From: Rhyzopertha dominica
Taxonomy: Eukaryota > Arthropoda > Insecta > Coleoptera > Bostrichidae
DNA: 64,000 nucleotides
Direction of reading: 5' to 3'
Assembly (NCBI GenBank): GCA_025024175.1
Contig: QCXZ01000041.1
Span: 21,137,786-21,201,785, forward strand
Numbering within the stretch: position 1 is the first letter of the stretch; each line of letters opens with the position of its first letter. Made by a program: the position numbers and the translations under genes. The notes below the pieces were generated by a model that saw only the letters and a list, made by a program, of their open reading frames with translations, made no database searches and was not told the origin of the DNA. Shown here one piece after another: positions 57,980-64,000 of this stretch.

Positions 57980-60319
57980 CTGTGGTAAAATTGCTCCATA
58001 CACGTTGCCATCTTCACGCAAACTCTTCGGAAGATTTTCATTTTCAAGCCATACAACCATCTGTTCTAAGATTCGCTCCCTGTTATTTCTCCAATATGAC
58101 ATTTTTCGAGCTATGGTCAGTACTAATTCAGCACTTTCGGTATCGCCACTCAATACATTTTCAGAAAACTTATTTAGAAAATCCTTGGCTAACGGGTTTC
58201 CAACATGCAAAGTAGCTCCATTCTTATGTGGCAACCGCAAGAAATAGCAACAATCATCTATAACCATGTCGCACCAAACACCAGCCCCCTTGTACAGACC
58301 TTCTGTTTTATCCTTTTTTAATCTACTGTAGTACTCTTTCCTAGCCAAGTTTTCTTCCACAACTTTCCCAATAGATGCAAGGCCTTCTATGCCTGAAACT
58401 TCTCCAGGTTTATTAGTCAGAACTGGACACTTTTCCAATAATTCTTTCAAAGGGATCTTCTCCGGCAAACTGACGTCATATGTGAATGGTATCAAAAATC
58501 CCCAACCTTCTCCACGAACGAAATGTAGTGGATAACCTTCCCAAGTGAGACTTAAAAGTTTTGGAGTGACCTGCATAGCAGTACTGATTAAATGTGGTCC
58601 CGGAATCCACTCTGGAGATGTCCCAGGTTTTGTGCAAAGTTTCCTATACCAATTGGGATACCCAGGTAGAAGCGGCTGAACAGCACCCAAACACTCACTG
58701 GTTTCAAACAGATAACGAAACTTTTCTTCCAGAGGATCCTTTTCTTCAATATCGTCTAGGTTTTTGGCATCATTATTAACGCTTTGTTTATCTTTTGCTG
58801 ATTTTTTCATTTTCAATGTTTTATCACCTTCCATGTTATGTACAGTTTCCATTTCTTCAGAATTCTTTTTAATGGTCTTTGTAGTTTTCTTTGATTTTCT
58901 AAATCTCATATGTTTCACATCCCAATCTTGATCCCACATCCAAATGTCATTCTTATACTTTTCATCATGCAGTAATTGACAAGCTTGATCCGCCCTTCTT
59001 GCCAACAAAAGTCTACTTTCTATCTCAAGATCTTCATATGTTTGTTCTGAATTATCGATATATCTCTTCCAGTTTGAGTTAACAGGTAAATATGCTGTAC
59101 TCAACTCCAGCATTCCAGCAAAAGTTACAGGATGCGGAAATCGTTCCAGAAATAAAGGGAAAATCTTGCAAAGCACATTGTAAGTTGCAAGAACATCCTT
59201 TGCACAATAAGTCATAGCTGTTTGAAAATTTTCATGGATATCAGTCAAACTACCTTCGACAAACATATCTCTTGTTTGCTTATCCACTTTTTCACCACAA
59301 TAAAGCTTGTGAACTTCAGCTAAACTGTTAAGACTGCTTTGCGACTTCCATACTTCATCTTCCACCTCCTCTTTACCAGATTTTAATACTGCACGTTGAT
59401 AACTTGTTAACCCACTAATGCAAATATGCAAAGACATGGTATCAATGAAACGGGCACCTGTTCGGTTCAACCAGTATTGCTCTTTAATTCGTGCTCTATC
59501 AAAGGACACATTGTGGCCTATCACAACCTTTGGTTTGAGCATGTGGTCATTAAGTTTAACACCAGTATCACTTTTTGTACTTTCAAGAGGAATTAAAGAA
59601 TCCAGTGAGTACTGGTGAACGGTGACTGGTTTGCTGGCTGCAGTGATGAGTGACTGACTTACCCAGCTATACCAGGCCTTGTCAGTTACTGCTGTGGCCA
59701 ATGTCGGAACCTTGCCTGCTTGTATGCAAACTTCCACATCAAAAATTATGGCGTCTTCTAAGGGAAAAGGAACTTGTCTTGGTTCAGATCCAATGGCGTA
59801 TCGTGTCCATCCTTCCTGCATTAAATAATGTTTTGGAGGAGGAGGCAGTGGCTTGAGAATTTTCTGAACCAAAATGATATAAGGTTGCGCTTGTTGACTG
59901 CCTATAATCTGAAAATGTTCTTCTAGATCTCGACCTTCTAAAGGAGGAAGCCTAAATTCAATATCATCCATGTAATCACTATCTTTTGTAACCATATTGT
60001 GCATCTCCAATACCTTCTTACACTCTTTTAGTACAGTATCATTACACTCAGTTTTATTTGTATTTTTAAATACATCATCATATATTTTCTTCGATATCAT
60101 TTGTATTCCAATTTCGTTCTTTCGTATGCTATTATTTACTTTGGATGTGGATGATGATGGTGGTGGTTGCATAATTTCCATTTTCTTCTTGTTCGGATTT
60201 GGAATGAATATCTTTTTAGTGTAATGTTGAAAGACATCATTGTGATAACGTTTAACATGATGAGGAAGGAACCAGATATGTAGTTTATCAATAAGTTTAA
60301 AGTGTTTGATACAAAACAT
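57980..60319 (-). CDS. POLG: POLG, exon 1: exonuclease domain and linker
   Basis: 780 codons from ATG 60319, the first ATG after an in-frame TGA upstream, to donor CAG|GTTAGT. The basic N-terminus with few acidic residues (MFCIKHFKLIDKLHIWF...HHVKRYHNDVF) fits mitochondrial import. The 3'-5' proofreading exonuclease has Exo I FDVEVC (D194, E196), Exo II GHNVSFDRARIKEQYWLNRTG (N270, D274) and Exo III YCAKDVLATY (D375). A lysine-rich segment (about residues 465-530) sits in the variable linker. SPEWIPGPHL, LLSLTWEGYPLHF and WGFLIPF mark the spacer/thumb, followed by KNGATLHVGNPLAKDF and GAILPQ. An acidic-to-basic low-complexity stretch near the N-terminus (NPNKKKMEIMQPPPSSSTSK) follows the presequence. 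Replicates and repairs mitochondrial DNA with the accessory subunit and the Twinkle helicase. Confidence 0.97.
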
Positions 60320-60740
60320 TGCTATTGAATTTGTTTTCTTGCATTGCCGTTCGGGTCACCTATTTACAATAACTTCAAATTCGCTACTACAGAATTCTGA
60401 TTTAACTAAATCTTACCTTAATACAGAACCAAACGAGGATGAAGTACAGCAGTAGTTTCGATTCTTTCTATTCGATGGCTCCTATTTTCATAAGAAACAA
60501 ACCACGTGAATTATACTCAATAGATTGAAGTATAAACATAACATAACCTCACTAACGCCTGTGTTTGTAGTTTGAAGTTTACGTAGTTTAACCTACCAGA
60601 TCTAGAGGTGGGCGACATATCGATAACCGTTTAGAAAGTGAATACTGTTTTAAACTAAACTGTTATTATAATAGCAATCGTTATTATTGTACCCGCCGTT
60701 CAATATAAAACTGTTTTATAGGTATTCAAAGGTATACCTA
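60320..60740. other. Upstream region of POLG
   Basis: Presumed 5' UTR and promoter side of POLG. No specific element can be asserted. Confidence 0.35.
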
Positions 60741-60778
60741 CACTGATCTCTAAATCTCTAAATATGTAGAGATCAGTG
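60741..60778. mobile_element. 38-bp micro-MITE of the CACTGATC family, perfect 8-bp duplication
   Basis: The insertion begins CACTGATCTCTA and ends TAGAGATCAGTG, perfect 12-bp inverted repeats with only 14 bp between them. TATACCTA is present on both sides (60733-60740 and 60779-60786). The termini equal those of the 405-bp MITE at 42119-42523. It is little more than two transposon ends. Confidence 0.9.
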
Positions 60779-61217
60779 TATACCTACCGGTTGCCGGTTG
60801 ACTACAGTCATTCCTTTTGATGATTACTCTGAATAAGGGAGGTGTTGACCGTTATATGTACTAATTTTTCTTATTGTATTTATTTGTAGGTTCTGGCTCC
60901 TTTTTTTATAAATTAAAGACGCTTTTTTCTAATAATACAACGTTTCGACCTATAATGGAGTTGTAGCGCTCGATCACAAATCGTTATTGCAACACATTCG
61001 TAGGTTTTCCTAGACCCAATAAAGTGAGATACTAGCAACAAAAAATATTTCTAATGTTATATTGTCTTATTTTCGCCCTCTAAAGTTTTCCGCCAAATTC
61101 AAATATTGCTAGCAACGTCACTTGACCCGGCTAGAGTGGGGGAGTGTAGTGGGATCGCATTTCGCCACGGTAAACCTACCGTGATTTCGCGTTTGACTCA
61201 TAGAAGAGACATCTGTT

Positions 61218-61753
61218 CAGTGTTGCCAACTTAGCGGATAAAATTCTCGCCCAACGGAAAAATATACGTTTTAGCGGTTAGCGGATATTTTAACGGAATA
61301 AGAAAGTCCTTAATTAGTATTAACTGTTTCACTTTAGCGTATAAATATGGGAAGCTTAGATATGAGGTATCTACAATCGATTTATTTATGCTAGGTGACT
61401 CGATGATTACTGTATTCCTTGCCTGGGAAATATTATATTTACTGCTTTTTTACCTACCAACCCAAAATTTTACCAACGTCTCACTAGTGCTTGTGTGTTT
61501 CACGTTGTAGCTCAGACTGTCAAATGACTATCTTAAACCAAGTAAAAAGCAACGAAATATATTTCTGGAAGGAACACGATGAGCTCGACAGCGAAATTTT
61601 TAACGTTATAGCATAATATGTAGAAAAATAATAATTATTTATGTAAAATAAATAATAAATCTTGTATATCAACAGATTACCCTGTCTTAAAAATTTTAGC
61701 GGATTCGATGCGCCAATCTAGCGGAATTTCTATCAGCCCCAGTGGCAACACTG
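61218..61753. mobile_element. Terminal-inverted-repeat element with CAGTGTTGCCA ends
   Basis: CAGTGTTGCCA (61218) and TGGCAACACTG (61753) are perfect inverted ends. AGCGGAT/ATCCGCT-type blocks are mirrored inside. The flanks extend the inverted repeat (TCTGT left, ACAGA right) instead of giving a direct duplication, so the superfamily is uncertain. 536 bp, no coding. Confidence 0.75.
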
Positions 61754-61764
61754 TACAGATAGAC

Positions 61765-61791
61765 CAAGGAGGAAGGAGGAATTCATCCTTG
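61765..61791. mobile_element. 27-bp micro-insertion of the CAAGGAGGAAG family, perfect 8-bp duplication
   Basis: Begins CAAGGAGGAAG and ends ATCCTTG. AGATAGAC is present directly on both sides (61757-61764 and 61792-61799). The termini match those at 62089-62127 and 44379-44610. Confidence 0.8.
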
Positions 61792-62088
61792 AGATAGACA
61801 GATGATCTGTTTGTTTACATTTGCGTTTGGCTTGGTTTTGCGAGAAGGATCTATATTAATTGCCTATATCTTCTTTAAAACAAGCGACTTGTTGTTAGTG
61901 CATCACACCACAATTTTCGTCTCGATTTTTCTTCGGGTACAATTAAAAATTTCTTCTCTAGAGCAACAATACTAGTATTTGTGCATGTTGGCACAAAACA
62001 TTTCTTTTCAGCAGCCATTTCGTCTGCGCTTTGAACGATATAATATATAATCGTGATCGTTACTGAGAGGTTATGAATGACGCTCGTC

Positions 62089-62127
62089 CAAGGAGGAAGA
62101 ATTATTAAGAATTATTCTTCCTCCTTG
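62089..62127. mobile_element. 39-bp micro-MITE of the CAAGGAGGAAG family, perfect 8-bp duplication
   Basis: Palindrome with arms CAAGGAGGAAGAAT and ATTCTTCCTCCTTG and an 11-bp centre. CGCTCGTC is directly repeated on both sides (62081-62088 and 62128-62135). Confidence 0.9.
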
Positions 62128-62135
62128 CGCTCGTC

Positions 62136-62530
62136 GTCCGTTGACAGCCAAAAACACACATAGGCAACTGGAACGCTGAAAATTATTGTGCCCTGGCAAC
62201 AACACACAGCTGCTGCCAATCACAAGCGGCAGGGTCAACCTACGTCACACATTCAAATATTTAAACTTTACCATTTTTTTTACGTTTATCTAAGCGATTT
62301 GGAAAATAAATGAATAAACAGGGGTCTATTATTTTTTATGTAGATTCATATTCTGCAATAAAAAAATATGGTCTACAACCCCATTTAGGTCTTTGTCGAA
62401 TATTTTTATTTTGCAGATTGACAAATTATTATGAAAATCAATATGACATTTATAATTTTGATATTAATATAAAATGTACCTTCAAATTTGTTCCTTTGCT
62501 ATCATTTTGGATGGTAAGTGTGACGGTGAG
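62136..62530. other. No gene seen
   Basis: A 77-codon plus frame at 62310-62543 has no motif. AT-rich. Confidence 0.4.
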
Positions 62531-63415
62531 AGGGTGTGTTTAAATGACGGTGTAGTAGGTATTACTTAGTCCTTGTATGTCAGTCCTGTCGTTTACACGT
62601 GTTAAGGTTTTTTTTGAATATGTATCATTTAGAAAATTGTCTTTTATGTTTATGTTGTTCCGTAGTAATAATTTTGGTATTATCAAAGTCAAAAGTGTGG
62701 TCAGTTTGTTTTTGATGTTTTTTTTTAAATCTGTATCTAACCACCCTTACAGACAAAAAAATAGCTATTCTAAACAACACTATACAACGAATAATAAAAT
62801 TAACTAGTCCAGAACTTAGAATTGAAACTTTACATGCCACTACTAAAATACTAAAAAATAACAACTACCCCACTAAGTTAATAAGTAACTCAATAAAACA
62901 ACAAACAGAAAAACTATACAATAGTATTCAATACGAAAAACAAGAAAAAACCACAAACATAACATACTTAACCTTACCATATATATACCACCACTTACTC
63001 AAAAAATAAAAAAACCTACTAAAACCACATAACTTCCAAATTACGTATAAACCATTTAACACAATTAAACAATTCTACACACCGTTAAAAACAAAAACAC
63101 CAAAAGAAACAAGAACACACAATATACAGTATAAAATGTAAAGAATGTAACAAACAATATATAGGACAGACAGGACAATACTTATAAAACAGACTACAGC
63201 AACATAAAAATAATAACAACTACACAGCTTTAAAAAAAAACATCAAGAACAAACTGACCACACTTTTGACTTTGATAATACCAAAAGTATTACTACGGAA
63301 CAACATAAACATAAAAGACAATTTTTAGAAATGATACATATTCAAAAAAACTAAACACATGTGTAAAAGACAGGACTGACATACAAGGACTAAGTAATAC
63401 CTACTACACCTAGGC
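62531..63415 (+). mobile_element. Penelope-like retroelement fragment with GIY-YIG endonuclease and inverted end
   Basis: Plus-strand frames near 62790-63350 give KLTSPELRIETLHATTKILK and FQITYKPFNTIKQF, then the GIY-YIG start KECNKQYIGQTGQY (63139-63180) and a downstream QHK segment. This is the C-terminal layout of Penelope-like elements. The last 180 bp (about 63230-63410) reappear as reverse complement at about 62545-62735, so the fragment is framed by inverted copies of its own 3' end, a known habit of Penelope-like elements. Stops interrupt the frame; the RT core is absent. Confidence 0.8.
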
Positions 63416-64000
63416 CGTTCATTACAACAGGCCGGCATGTAACGCTATCTCTCTCGACGCCTACGTCACAAAATCGGCCCGCTTCGCACAGAACTCCCAT
63501 TAGTAGCCATGTGCACTTATTACGAGAGAATAGTAGGAAACTGCTGAAACCGCTCATTGAGCACTGTTCTGTATTTAATAATTGTTTTATACTATGTATA
63601 CTCTGGCTTATTATTAAAAATGACGAATTTAGGACACGTTCGCAGGCATCAAAAGATAAAAAAATAGCTAATCTATCAAGTTTTCTTATATTTTATATAA
63701 ATTGTGTAACATTGAGCAACCGCTAGCTTTACAAGTCAATATAAGTCATGTGAATAATGAATAGGCAACTAAAATATACATGCCAAAATGCCTCGTTTGT
63801 AGAATGTTCTTTCTTAAATTTATCATTTCCTTNGTAACATCAATATAATTTAAAATAAGTAGCCCGTATTTAGCTTTGGTCTTTATGTTGTCTAGAATCT
63901 CGATACTAAATTTTATATCAATCACTGGAATCNCTACTGCAGAATTTAAAAAAAAAATTCTTAGGGCGTAAGAAGCATTGTGGTACCCATATACATAGAG
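63416..64000. other. No gene seen
   Basis: A 71-codon frame at 63511-63726 has no motif. A GC-richer patch lies at 63410-63500. Two ambiguous bases. Confidence 0.4.

Noticed and set aside
61210..61761. 8-bp duplication for the CAGTGTTGCCA element
   Set aside because: CATCTGTT and TACAGATA are inverted relatives, not direct repeats.
1..64000. Search for tRNA, rRNA, CRISPR array or bacterial operon features
   Set aside because: None seen; the window is eukaryotic and the repeats are transposon-derived.

Overview
The window is a strongly AT-rich stretch of an animal nuclear genome, almost certainly an insect. The genes are intron-containing and encode animal proteins, and the surrounding DNA holds an arthropod-style mix of mobile elements: BEL/Pao and Gypsy LTR elements, LINE fragments, Penelope-like, Tc1/mariner, hAT-type, THAP-type and TTAA-type DNA transposons and many MITEs. 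Scattered single N bases suggest a consensus assembly. The species cannot be named from the sequence.

Four conserved genes are recognisable. CLPTM1 (minus strand, exons 41406-41311, 41261-40777 and 28259-27056) encodes a multi-pass ER/Golgi membrane protein. A DDX28-like mitochondrial DEAD-box helicase lies on plus (44733-46085 and 46146-46253). EIF1AD is on minus (50215-49772). POLG, the mitochondrial DNA polymerase gamma catalytic subunit, is on minus (60319-57980 and 53236-52091). CLPTM1 and DDX28 are divergent, and DDX28 and EIF1AD are convergent. A few open frames at 46.5-47.5 kb may belong to an unrecognised gene.

Region by region: 1-17.5 kb is a transposon graveyard. It holds BEL and LINE fragments, a decayed Gypsy element (4608-10020) with a hAT element inside it (8465-9431, exact 8-bp duplication), SWIM/YqaJ-family fragments, foldback repeats, and a Tc1 element split by a THAP-type element. 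From 18178 to 26352 there is a three-level nest: a hAT-type element contains a smaller terminal-inverted-repeat element, which contains a young BEL/Pao element with 238-bp LTRs differing at about one position. The 12.5-kb second intron of CLPTM1 (28260-40776) holds a Tc1 relic, a hairpin of 350-410 bp arms, a mariner fragment, and a 5.1-kb TTAA-flanked transposon (34444-39549). That transposon encodes a DDE-type (Mutator-like) transposase joined to a C-terminal YqaJ exonuclease domain, broken by one frameshift. The interval between CLPTM1 and DDX28 carries four terminal-inverted-repeat elements. POLG intron 1 carries a LINE fragment. From 60.7 to 63.4 kb there are very small insertions and a Penelope-like remnant with an inverted end.

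The two observations I consider most worth pursuing are these. (1) Three palindromic insertions of only 38, 27 and 39 bp (60741-60778, 61765-61791, 62089-62127) are each flanked by a perfect 8-bp target duplication. Their termini match full-size MITEs in the same window (42119-42523 and 44379-44610). (2) The DDE transposase plus YqaJ nuclease transposon has TTAA ends and an inferred two-exon gene. Family assignments rest on motif recognition from memory, not on a search.
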